From contig NC_092677.1 in NCBI RefSeq assembly GCF_964355755.1, positions 13,414,601 through 13,478,600 of the forward strand: a stretch of 64,000 bases of DNA, in the 5' to 3' direction. Position numbers and translations under genes: made by a program. This document shows positions 1-10,759 of the stretch, piece after piece. The first letter of the stretch is position 1. The number at the start of each line of letters is the position of its first letter. This stretch comes from Antedon mediterranea. Taxonomy: Eukaryota > Echinodermata > Crinoidea > Comatulida > Antedonidae. The notes under the pieces were generated by a model that was not told where the DNA came from, ran no database searches, and saw nothing but the letters and a program-made list of their open reading frames with translations.

Positions 1-583
1 AAGTTTGCGGTAATTGTGCTAAAATTGATTTAATTCAATGCTTTTATTCTATAGGTTTCACAACTCAAAGCGAAGAAACAACACATATACCAGATTTGTT
101 TTTCTATTCAATTCGATTTTTACATTGTTTACATTAGGCCTATGTAGTTCTACAAATTACTATTAATTAATTAACAGTACAGTAATCAAATGCAATAACA
201 TCCAACATCCACTACGATTATCGAGGGCAATGCTTATTGGCTTTTTGTTTCTTTGCCTGAAATTGATTTAATTTAATGTTTACTTACCTGTAAAAATAAT
301 ACTTTTTATACCTGTTTTTTACTCTATTATACTAAGTTGGACTCACTTTTGGAAGCGGTACAGGTAAAGGTGCGCAAATAGCAACGTTTCCAACACAACA
401 ATGTAAGTTAACATGCTCTGAAAATTTAATTTTTAAACATTTATCAAAACCTGATTGAAGGGGATTCTTTTGGGAAGGAAATGTACATGGCCTTAAACGC
501 CACCCCAAAAATGTACACTTAATTTATAGGAGCCTCTTTTAAAATAAACTTAATATTTTCTACTCATACACTAAAAAAAATAG
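1..583. other. Left edge, no gene recognised
   Basis: AT-rich sequence with no open frame that resembles a domain. It probably holds upstream introns or linker exons of gene A. A possible splice donor (ACAG/GTAAAG near 361-368) cannot be tied to a coding exon. Confidence 0.4.
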
Positions 584-772
584 GGCCTAACGAATATTAT
601 TCTGATGACGACGACTCAGATCATGGTGATGGTGCATATGGTGGCGGAAGTCGAGGTGGCGGTGGTGGAAGTCGAGGTGGCGGAAGTCGAGGTGGTGGAA
701 GTCGAGGTGGCGGAAGTCGAGGTGGCGGTGGTGGAAGTCGAGGTGGCGGACGCGGTGGTGGTCCAAAATCAG
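584..772 (+). CDS. Gene A: acidic plus Gly-Arg-Ser repeat linker exon (partial gene)
   Basis: This is a predicted internal exon of the leftmost DED-family gene. It lies between an AG at 582-583 and a GT donor at 773 and is 189 nt, so exactly 63 codons with phase 1 at both ends, like every other internal exon of this family. In that frame it reads an acidic head (DDDDSD), then about six GGGSRG or GGGGGSRG repeats, then GGGPKSG. This looks like a flexible, basic RGG-type segment joining DED modules. The acceptor has a weak pyrimidine tract, so the left edge is uncertain. A frame one base away gives Val/Glu repeats and is taken to be a shadow. The link to gene A rests on order, strand and phase. 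Confidence 0.5.
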
Positions 773-1290
773 GTGAATATCATCTATTATAACTTTTGCG
801 TAAATCTCAAAACCAAACACGTACTTTTCACATTCTGGTCTTCGAAAACAAGTTGATGCCTGACCCTGGTTGATCAAATATGGCCGATAAGTACAGTAAA
901 AAAGTACACCGAGATAAATTTCTCTGTACAATTTAAAAAGATTGATTGATTATGACTATATTATTTCAATATTATTAATTAACTTAATGTCTGAATGTTA
1001 AGTGATCGTTAAACAATAAAGTTGAGCATTTCCCCACCGGATTCTATTATTCTACTATAATATTCAATTACTTAAGAATATTGGTAATTCTGATGATGAG
1101 AAATGGTTGTAAGCTCAAATTAAAGACTGTTTGGATTCTAATGTCCTGTATATTTAGAATTATATTCGACGATCACATCAAAACCCCTCACCACCCCACC
1201 CCTAATCTCCACTATTATCACACTCCTAATAACAAACAATTATAATCGGTTGAACAATTTCTACTTCATAGAACATATTTGATTTTGCAG

Positions 1291-1338
1291 GAATGAGCAA
1301 GGCCGTTGATTTCAATCTTCTAAAAACGATTGAACATC
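1291..1338 (+). pseudogene. Partial duplicate of the gene A last-exon start
   Basis: TTTTGCAG followed by about 45 bases closely matches the acceptor and first codons of the true exon that begins 67 bases further on. The shared part covers the GATTTCAATCTTCTAAAA stretch. In the phase used by the gene this copy reaches a stop at once (CTT TTC TAA), so it looks like a decoy left by a small tandem duplication across the exon edge. Confidence 0.5.
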
Positions 1339-1357
1339 TTTTCTAATTTTTTTTCAG

Positions 1358-1845
1358 AAGTGAACGAGGATGATTTCAATCTCCTGAAAATGATTGTGTC
1401 AGAGTATTACGATGACAGGAATTGTCTCATTATGCTGAAGGTGTTGTTTAGAGACCATGTGCCTCAATTCAAATTACAAGAAATGAGATCTACAATAGAT
1501 ATGTTAAACGCGTTAGAGGACTCCGGTGATTTAAGTTCAAAAGACATCTCGATAATATACGACACAATCAACTTGACAAAACAATATGCCTTGAAAGATA
1601 AGATACAGAAAGAATTACCATTTCCCAATGTAAGTGGAATACCAATTACCAACTTCACAGAGTACAGACAGAAGATAATGAAACTTGGAATGGAGATAAA
1701 TAGAAGGGATATACATAGAAGTGATATGTATTCTAACAATCCATACAAGGGATACCAAAGTAGTTGGAGAATGATAGACGATTTAGACGACGGCAACATT
1801 CAAACATTGTTGAGTAAACTGAATATGCTGCATTATTGGAATTAA
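1358..1845 (+). CDS. Gene A: terminal exon, type-I tandem DED-like module
   Basis: This is the last exon of a DED-family gene that starts outside the window. The acceptor is TTTTTTTTCAG at 1347-1357; entry is in phase 1 (previous G plus AA gives Glu), so it reads EVNEDDFNLLKMIVSEYY. The first half has the DED helix pattern (NCLIMLKVLFRDHVP, then STIDMLNALEDSGDLSSKDISIIYDTINLT). The second half has the companion-module signature, YRQKIMKLGM then SSWRMIDDLDD. The C-terminus is shorter than in genes B and E and ends LLSKLNMLHYWN. A possible poly(A) signal, AATAAA, is at 2232. Known DED domains bind other DEDs in death-receptor and inflammatory complexes; that role here is inferred. Confidence 0.7.
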
Positions 1846-2424
1846 TAATTCAAGATTGGTGAGAATCATTTCCAACCAGTCATCTGTTAATGTCGATTCG
1901 TAACAAACATTACAGTCCTGTCTTACAACCAGAAACTATATAGTTGGTAGTATTACTGAATTACTGAATACTGTTGTATAGATTATGCTCATACATTTCT
2001 AGGTCCATGATTGATAAGTCGGCCTATTTTTAACATCTTTGTTCAGGAAGAAAATATCATGTTTGGTCTTATTTATAAATCATATAAAACCCGTTTTATT
2101 CTTCATGAAGTTTTAGTGATAGCTAGTAGTATTATTTTCGTATACAGTAGGCCTATACGTTGGCATTTCAAACAGTATTTTTAACTAAATGGTCGACATA
2201 TATGTTATGATTTTAATATTCATGTCAAGTGAATAAAAATGTTTCCACTTAAAAAATGTGTGTACACTGTATGCTTGGGAAGTTTGACTTAAGGCAGACG
2301 GTTGGAAGAAAATGGGTATCTTACCTCACCAAAATTTAAGTAAGATAGACAGTATACCATCATCATCCGTTACATGATTCGTCTTGGGTAGACATTGCGT
2401 ACGCTAATCGTTTCCATGACTCTC

Positions 2425-2566
2425 TTGAGATTCAACTACCATCATTCCCAAAAGTAAAAAAGATCCCGATTTCTACATTTACACCATACAGACAAAACAT
2501 AATGAAATATGGAAGGGGCATAGGCGAACAAGATATAGCCTAACGAAGATTGATGGGTACTATTTA
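2425..2566 (+). pseudogene. Relic of a type-I DED exon
   Basis: Translation gives a stretch like LPSFPKVKKIPISTF, then PYRQNIMKYGRGIGEQDIA, then a stop and a frame change before a copy of the AAGATTGATGGGTACTAT segment found in gene B (24435-24452). It aligns with residues just after the first DED of the gene B last exon. No flanking splice sites or open frame survive. Confidence 0.65.
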
Positions 2567-2931
2567 TTTTTTTATTATTATATTTATTTTATGGACGGCG
2601 TCCATTATAAAAGCTAAATATCACTGGGCTACTTTATGTTAAATAAAACAAAGTATGAACATTTAAATGAAGCAATGGTTCATTCAAATAAACATAGTAT
2701 TTTGATTCTTTTTTACATGGAAGTAAGTCTCAGTTTCGTCCTTATATAATCCTAAGTGATACTTAAGGAAAGTGAGTCTGGTAAATTGGTGTTTTTTCTG
2801 CTATAGTGAAACATATCGTACCATGTTTCCGCTTACAGATACGTCTATGTTCGTCTACTTTTCAATACAATAACAATACTAAATAGATCCATTCGCTGAT
2901 CCACAGCATTATCATTTTCAGTAGAATTTGC

Positions 2932-4241
2932 CATCTATATATAAATTTACGTAAGGGCAAAATTCGGTAAATCGCGCCTTACTTCTAGAATGTTTACTCG
3001 ATGGTATATACAGTTGGTTCGTACTTTCGGTACTGATTTTAACCACCTGATGTAACCCTGTTTACTAATTAAATTGAGTTAGATAATTATTTATTGACGA
3101 TTAAAACGAATTTAGGTTCAACGATTTGCCCCAAATAGGGGTGTTTTCCGATCGTGGTATACACTGTCTAATGGATGTCTAACTTGAAAAATACCCGCAC
3201 ACGATAATACGAGGACGCTTCGCATTTTCCTATCTCCTCCTACGATAATTGTTTTTAATAGCTGTAAACCGGTTGAACTGCTCGAGTACAGCATCATAAT
3301 GTTGAAGACAGGCCGATTTTCTTTTAAAAATACTATTTTGATAGATTTAATTTACGTTTTTACAAATGTATTGATTTGCGATGAATGGAACATTCCAATC
3401 TCTCAGTCTGCCAGTTTGGTTTAACACAAGTAGGTAAATTTATGAGCCCTTGGAGAATAAACTTGCAATACTTTGACAATACAGTACTGCAAATACCTAT
3501 TAACCATTTTTGGTCGTCATTTGAATCGAACATTTCTTACTGTGAATACTGTTAGATGTTATATACAAACATTTCTTACTGTGAATACTGTTAGATGTAA
3601 AAAAATATATACAAATAAACTTTATTACTGTGACTGTGGGTAGGCTCTACTGTTGATATATAAACACGTAATATACAAATAAACTTTATTACTGACAGTT
3701 GCTTCTCAACGTTTGCATTAATTAATAATTACAAAAAATATAAACGTCGTAGTGGTGTATCGTTACATGTACTTTACTATTTCAATCGACTATGACAGTG
3801 ACAGTTTTAACAAAGTATTAAATCGCAAATGTCTTACTATATTTAGTCACCGTTAGTGGTATATTATTTATAGGCCTATAAAAAATGAAAACAATATTTC
3901 GTTACTGACGTGGATAAGAATATATTTAAAAATTGTTCCTCTTTGTACCTATCCTCTTTCCCATCCCTCAACCCTAATTGGGTTTCTTTAAATGAATAAA
4001 CAATTTGGACTCATTTTGTGGTAAGTTTTTCTTTCGGAAGTAATTCCCCGGGTGCTAATTTTGGTTGACTACATAAATCATTGTGTCTATTTATTCGTTT
4101 CTGTAAACGACAATGTATTATAGTCCTGCGGTACGTGCATTTGAAATCGCCAGATATTTTACCCTGAAATTACTGTGTATTCGAGAACCATCTGTGAGCA
4201 CGACCTAGATGGTACGCGAGCGAAGCGAGCGTACCATCTAG
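2932..4241 (+). repeat. 1.3-kb dispersed repeat, copy 1
   Basis: This stretch is matched in inverted orientation by 30809-32164, from CATCTATATATAAATTTACG at one end to CCATCTAG at the other. No coding frame was recognised. A subrepeat containing TTACTGTGAATACTGTTAGATGT occurs twice near 3535-3600; the partner copy has three. The right end carries a 13-bp stem (4205-4217 with 4229-4241, 11-base loop) that is absent from the partner. Class unknown, probably a non-autonomous transposon. Confidence 0.7.
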
Positions 4242-4254
4242 TTTGTATAATTAT

Positions 4255-4625
4255 AATAAATTATATATAATGTTTTTATTGAAATTAACAATACGCAGTT
4301 TTTCCTCTAATAAGGATTTTCTTCTCTGAATTATGTTTCAACTAGGCCTATAATCCTTTACATATATTATTGTTAATGTTATAGTATTGGTTTTGGGGTT
4401 GCTTAATCTATTTGTATCTTCATTGCGATCCAGCCGCTGATACCCACAACATTGTCGATTTTCAGTAATTGGCTTCGGATATACAGTATATCATAAATTA
4501 TTTAAATAATGTTTTTATTGAACAATACGCAGTTTTTTATGTAATAAAGATGTGCTTCTCAATTATGTTTCATTTCTTTAATCATTTGCATGTTAATGTT
4601 ATAGTATTGGTTTTGGAATTAATAT
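4255..4625 (+). repeat. Direct duplication of about 125 bp
   Basis: Two similar segments start near 4268 and 4507. Both run TAATGTTTTTATTGAA, AACAATACGCAGTTTTT, AATTATGTTTCA and GTTATAGTATTGGTTTTGG. They lie just upstream of the gene B 5' exon and hold no credible gene. A block between them (CAGCCGCTGATACCCACA) recurs near 45745 and 58700, upstream of other copies. Confidence 0.6.
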
Positions 4626-4701
4626 TAAATTATATTGAAACTGTTTTTTTCTTCCGTTATGAGAATAAATTACAGTTTCATTTTGACCTAAAATACAATT
4701 C

Positions 4702-4863
4702 CTAAAAATAGATCCATCAATCGTAATTATGCATAACAAAGAAAAGACGTGATCACTCGTCGTTTCAGTGACCTGATCTCCGTACTGTGGCAGTTGTAGA
4801 GGGGGAAAGAAAGATTAAAACTAACCCTAGTTTTAATTTTCCTAACTAAAGGAAAGGTAAAAG
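4702..4863 (+). promoter_or_regulatory. Gene B upstream block and 5' UTR exon end
   Basis: A block starting with CCTAAAAATAGATC, then ATGCATAACAAAG and AGACG, ends in GGTAAAAG/GTAAGG with the donor at 4864. Closely similar blocks precede genes C, D and F and one relic, and each ends at a GTAAG donor. It is read as proximal promoter plus non-coding exon 1 of gene B, whose ATG exon is 18 kb away beyond the foldback insertion. The transcription start cannot be placed. Confidence 0.6.
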
Positions 4864-5222
4864 GTAAGGATAGTTATTGCATAACATGTTTCAGATGGGT
4901 CCATACCAAAGGAATAATGGCGGATTATTTGATGTTTCAATTCAAAATAGGCTACAGAACATCGCTCATTCCGAACGCGACAAACATGCGAAATAACAAT
5001 ACTATAGGCCTCCTACAATAAAACTTTTATTATCCAAAATTCCAGGGAAATTAATTTCATAACCGTAGTCTTTATATGCATAGTTATCGTTCATCAATTA
5101 TTTACAGTATCGTATTAAATCGTAAGAAATTAGTACTCTACTAGCTAGTCTGTCTTTAATAAATTACACATATTACTATTAGAAAATACAACCTTCGATA
5201 GGCCTCTTATAGAATATGTGCA

Positions 5223-5231
5223 TTCGGTTTG
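5223..5231 (+). repeat. Left target-site duplication TTCGGTTTG
   Basis: Nine bases directly abut the first base of the left inverted repeat. The same nine bases follow the right inverted repeat at 22453-22461. Confidence 0.92.
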
Positions 5232-5655
5232 AGCGCCGTGAAGTTGGTTACTTATTCCTTATTCGACATTCGTCAATGGAAGTTGGTTCCTTATTCGACG
5301 TTCGACATTCGCTAGGCTAGGCCAAAATTTCGAAAATGATAATTTCCCAGCGGTAAATATGCCGTGCGCCACCAACCAATCTCCTGCTGGTACTTATTCC
5401 CTATTCGACATTCATTCGTGAAGTTGGTTCCTTATTCGACGTTCGCTAGGCCGCGGCCGACCGGCTGGCCCAAATTCGTACCAAAGTAGACCTAGTGTAG
5501 ATGTACCTATTTTATCACAGATTTACATTTTTTAGTTCCGATATTACGACCATACCAACGCCTCGGGCCGGGTTCACAATAGTATAGATTGACGTAGTAT
5601 GGTCCTGGAATTCCAGAAATGTGCCACTTGCCCCGACCCAGATCGGGCAAGTACG
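5232..5655 (+). repeat. Left terminal inverted repeat (424 bp)
   Basis: Read against the reverse complement of 22029-22452 this matches base for base, with two differences seen (5390 and 5527) and no gaps. The outer 230 bp hold several copies of GAAGTTGGTT followed by TTATTCGACATTCG-like words, a plausible repeated transposase-binding region. The inner part runs into the first tandem unit, including the variant GACCCAGATCGGG shared only by the two ends. Confidence 0.9.
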
Positions 5656-8600
5656 TGTTTTAACGCAATTTCAAATGCGTATTTTTAGCAATAATTTACT
5701 AAGAATTAATAGCACCACTTTTAAAGTGGCCATATGACCACACCCCGACGCCTCGGGCCGGGTACACAATAATATAGATTGACGTAGTATGGTCCTGGCA
5801 TTCCAGAAATGTGCCACTCGCCCCGGCCCAGTGCGGGCAAGTACGGGTTTTAAAGCAATTTAAAATGCGTATTTTTAGTGTTATTTTACTAAGTATTAAT
5901 AGCACCACTTTTAAAGTGGCAATATGACCACACCCCGACGTCTCGGGCCGGCCGCCGGGTACACAATAGTATAGATTGACGTAGTATGGTCCTGGCTTTC
6001 CAGAAATGTGCCACTTGCCCCGGCCCAGTGCGGGCAAGTACGGATTTTAAAGCAATTTAAAATGCGTATTTTTGGCATTAATTTATTAAACACCACTTTT
6101 AAAGTGGCCATATGACCACACCCCGACGCATCGGGCCGGGTACACAATAGTATAGATTGACGTAGTATGGTCCTGGCATTCCAGAAATGTGCCACCTGCC
6201 CCGGCCCAGTGCGTGCAAGTACGTGTTTTAAAGCAATTTCAAATGCGTATTTTTAGCAAAAATTTACTAAGAATTAATAGCACCACTTTTAAAGTGGCCA
6301 TATGACCACACCCCGACGCCTCGGGTCGAGTTCACAATAGTATAGATTGATGTACAATGGTCCTGGCATTCCATAAATGTGCCACTTGCCCCGGCCCAGT
6401 GCGGGCAAGTACGTGTTTAAAAGCAATTTCAAATTCGTATTTTTAGCATTAATTTACTAAGAATTAATAGCACCACTTTTAAAGTGGCCATATGACCACA
6501 CCCCAACGCCTCGGGCCGGGAACACAATAGTATAGATTGACGTAGAATGGTCCTGGCATTCCAGAAATGTGCCACTTGCCCCGGCCCAGTGCGGGCAAGT
6601 ACGGATTTTAAAGCAATTTAAAATGCGTATTTTTAGCATTAATTTAGTAAACACCACTTTGAAAGTGGCCATATGACCACACCCCGACGCCTCGGGCCGG
6701 GTACACAATAGTATAGATTGACTTAGTATGGTCCTGGATTTCCAGAAATGTGCCACTTGCCCCGGCTCAGTGCGGGCAAGTACGTGTTTAAAAGCAATTT
6801 CAAATGCGTATTTTTAGCATTAATTTACTAAGAATTAATAGCACCACATTTAAAGTGGCCATATGACCACACCCCGACGCCTCGGGCCGGGAACACAATA
6901 GTATAGATTAACGTAGTATGGTCCTGGCATTCCAGAAATATGCCACTTGCCCCGGCCCAGTGCGGGCAAGTACGGATTTTAAAGCAATTTAAAATGCGTA
7001 TTTTTAGCATTAATTTAGTAAACACCACTTTTAAAGTGGCCATATGACCACACCCCGACGCCTCGGGCCGGGTACACAATAGTATAGATTGACGTAGTAT
7101 GGTCCTGGCTTTCCAGAAATGTGCCACTTGCCCCGGCCCAGTGCGGGAAAGTACGGATTTTAAAGCAATTTAAAATGCGTGTTTTTAGTGTTATTTTACT
7201 AAGTATTAATAGCACCACTTTTAAAGTGGCAATATGACCACACCCCGACGCCTCGGGCCGGATTCACAATAGTATGGATTGACGTAGAATGGTCCGGACA
7301 TTCCAGAAATGTGCCACTTGCCCCGGCCCAGTGCGGGCAAGTACGGGTTTTAAAGCAATTTAAAATGCGTATTTTTAGTGTTATTTTACTAAGTATTAAT
7401 AGCACCACTTTTAAAGTGGCAATATGACCGCACCCCGACGCCTCGGGCCGGGTACACAATAGTATAGATTGACGTAGTATGGTCCTGGCTTTCCAGAAAT
7501 GTGCCACTTGCCCCGGCCCAGGGCGAGTACGGATTTTAAAGCAATTTAAAATGCGTATTTTTGGCATTAATTTAGTAAACACCACTTTTAAAGTGGCCAT
7601 ATGACCACACCCCGACGCATCGGGCCGGGTACACAATAGTATAGATTGACGTAGTATGGTCCTGACATTCTAGAAATGTGCCACCTGCCCCGGCGGCCCA
7701 GTGCGTGCAAGTACGTGTTTTAAAGCAATTTCAAATGCGTATTTTTAGCAAAAATTTACTAAGAATTAATAGCACCACTTTTAAAGTGGCCATATGACCA
7801 CACCCCGACGCCTCGGGTCGGGTTCACAATAGTATAGATTGATGTAGAATGGTCCTGGCATTCCATAAATGTGCCACTTGCCCCGGCCCAGTGCGGGCAA
7901 GTAAGTGTTTAAAAGCAATTTCAAATGCGTATTTTTAGCATTAATTTACTAAGAATTAATAGCACCACATTTAAAGTGGCCATATGACCACACCCCGACA
8001 CCTCGGGCCGGGAACACAATAGTATAGATTGACGTAGTATGGTCCTGGCATTCCAGAAATATGCCACTTGCCCCGGCCCAGTGCGAGCAAGTACTGATTT
8101 TAAAGCAATTTAAAATGCGTATTTTTAGCATTAGTAAACACCACTTTTAAAGTGGCCATATGACCACACCCCGACGCCTCGGGCCGGGTACACAATAGTA
8201 TAGATTGACGTATTATGGTCCTGGCTTTCCAGAAATGTGCCACTTGCCCCGGCCCAGTGCGGGCAAGTACGTGTTTAAAAGCAATTTCAAATGCGTATTT
8301 TTAGCATTAATTTACTAAGAATTAATAGCACCACATTTAAAGTGGCCATATGACCACACCCCGACGCCTCGGGCCGGGAACACAATAGTATAGATTGACG
8401 TAGTATGGTCCTGGCATTCCAGAAATATGCCACTTGCCCCGGCCTAGTGCGGGCAAGTACGGATTTTAAAGCAATTTAAAATGCGTATTTTTAGCATTAA
8501 TTTAGTAAACACCACTTTTAAAGTGGCCATATGACCACACCCCGATGCCTCGGGCCGGGTACACAATAGTATAGATTGACGTAGTATGGTCCTGGCTTTC

Positions 8601-8811
8601 CAGAAATGTGCCACTTGCCCCGGCCCAGTGCGGGCAAGTACGGATTTTAAAGCAATTTAAAATGCGTATTTTTAGCATTAATTTAGTAAACACCACTTTT
8701 AAAGTGGCCATATGACCACACCCCGATGCCTCGGGCCGGGTACACAATAGTATAGATTGACGTAGTATGGTCCTGGCTTTCCAGAAATGTGCCACTTGCC
8801 CCGGCCCAGTG
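5560..8811 (-). repeat. Short arm of the tandem array
   Basis: About 17 units of about 180-190 bp. Landmarks of each unit are the CCACTTTTAAAGTGG dyad, GTATGACCACACCCCGACG-like words, TAGATTGACGTAGTATGG, and GTGCCACTTGCCCCGGCCC. Spacer variants alternate (AGTATTAATAGC, AGAATTAATAGC, or AAACACC). All open frames here are artefacts of the repeat. Confidence 0.9.
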
Positions 8812-10759
8812 CAAGTGGCATATTTCTGGAATGTCAGGACCATTCTACGTCAATCCATACTATTGTGAACCCGGCCCGAGGCGTCGGGGTGTGGTCATAT
8901 TGCCACTTTAAAAGTAGTGCTGTTAATACTTAGTAAAAAAACACTAAATATACGCATTTTAAATTGCTTTAAAACACGTACTTGTCCGCACTGGGCCGGG
9001 GCAAGTGGCACATTTCTGGAATGCCAGGACAATACTACGTCAATATATACTATTGTGTACCCGGCCCGAGGCGTCGGGGTGCGGTCATATGGCCACTTTA
9101 AAAGTGGTGTTTACTAAATTAATGCTAAAAATACGCATTTTAAATTGCTTTAAAACACGTACTTGCCCGCACTGGGCCGGGGCAAGTGGCATATTTCTGG
9201 AATGCCAGGACCATTCTACGTCAATCTATACTATCGTGAACCCGGCCCGAGGCGTCGGGGTGTGGTCATATGGCCACTTTAAAAGTGGTGCTATTAATTC
9301 TTAGTAATTATTGGTAAAAATACTCATTTGAAATTGCTTTAAAACACGTACTTGCCCGCACTGGGCCGTGGCAGGTGGCACATTTATGGCATGTCAGGAC
9401 CATTCTACATCAATCTATACTATTGTGAACCCGGCCCGAGGCGTCGGGGTGTGGTCATATTGCCATTTTAAAAGTGGTGCTATTAATACTTAGTAAAATA
9501 ACACTAAAAACACGCATTTTAAATTGCTTTAAAATCCGTACTTGCCCGCACTGGGCCGGGGCAAGTGGCACATTTCTGGAATGCCAGGACCATACTACGT
9601 CAATCTATACTATCGTGAACCCGACTCGAGGCGTCGGGGTGTGGTCATATGGCCACTTTAAAAGTGGTGTTTACTAAATTAATGCTAAAAATACGCATTT
9701 TACCCGCACTGGGCCGGGGCAAGTGGCACATTTCTGGAATGCCAGGACCATACTACGTCAACCTATACTATTGTGTACCCGGCCCGAGGCGTCGGAGTGT
9801 GGTCATATGGCCACTTTAAATGTGGTGCTTTTAATTATTCTTAGTAAATTAATGCTAAAAATACGCATTTGAAATTGCTTTTAAACACGTACTTTCCCGC
9901 AATGGGCTGGGGCAAGTGGCACATTTATGGAATGCCAGGACCATTCTACATCAATCTATACTATTGTGAACCCGACCCGAGGCGTCGGGGTGTGGTCATG
10001 GCCACTTTAAAACTGGTGTTTACTATATTAATGCTAAAAATACGCATTTTAAATTGCTTTAAAATCCGTACTTGCCCGCACTGGGCCGTTGCAAGTGGCA
10101 CATTTCTGGAAAGCCAGGACCATACTACGTCAATCTATAATATTGTGTATCCGGCCTGAGGCGTCGGGGTGTGGTCATATGGCCACTTTAAAAGTGGTGC
10201 TATTATAATACTTAGTTAAAATAACACTAAAAATACACATTTTAAATTGCTTTAAAACACGTACTTGCCCGCACTGGGCCGGGACAAGTGGCACATTTCT
10301 GGAATGCCAGGACCATACTACGTCAATCTATATTATCGTGAACCCGACCCGAAGCGTCGGTGTGTGGTCATATTATGGCCACTTTAAAAGTGGTGTTTAC
10401 TAAATTAATGCTAAAAATACGCATTTGAAATTGCTTTTAAACACGTACTTGCCCGCACTGGGCCGGGGCAAGTGGCACATTTCTGGAAAGCCAGGACCAT
10501 ACTGCGTCAATCTATACTATTGTGTACCCGGCCCGAGGCGTCGGGGTGTGGTCATATGGCCACTTTAAAAGTGGTGCTATTAATACTTAGTAAAATAACA
10601 CTAAAAATACGCATTTTAAATTGCTTTAAAACACGTACTTGCCCCCACTGGGCCGGGGCAAGTGGCACATTTCTAGAAAGTCTGGACCTTTCTACGTCAA
10701 TCCATACTATTGTGAACCCGGCCCGAGGCGTCGGGGTGTGGTCATATTGCCACTTTAAA

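Noticed and set aside
605-856. Val/Glu repeat open frame (and the Asp/His/Leu repeat frame on the minus strand)
   Set aside because: Shadows of the Gly-Ser-Arg repeat. Only the frame used here has length and phase matching the family exons.
4214-4232. Bacterial-style terminator hairpin
   Set aside because: A stem-loop at a repeat end in eukaryotic DNA; no T-run and no gene before it.
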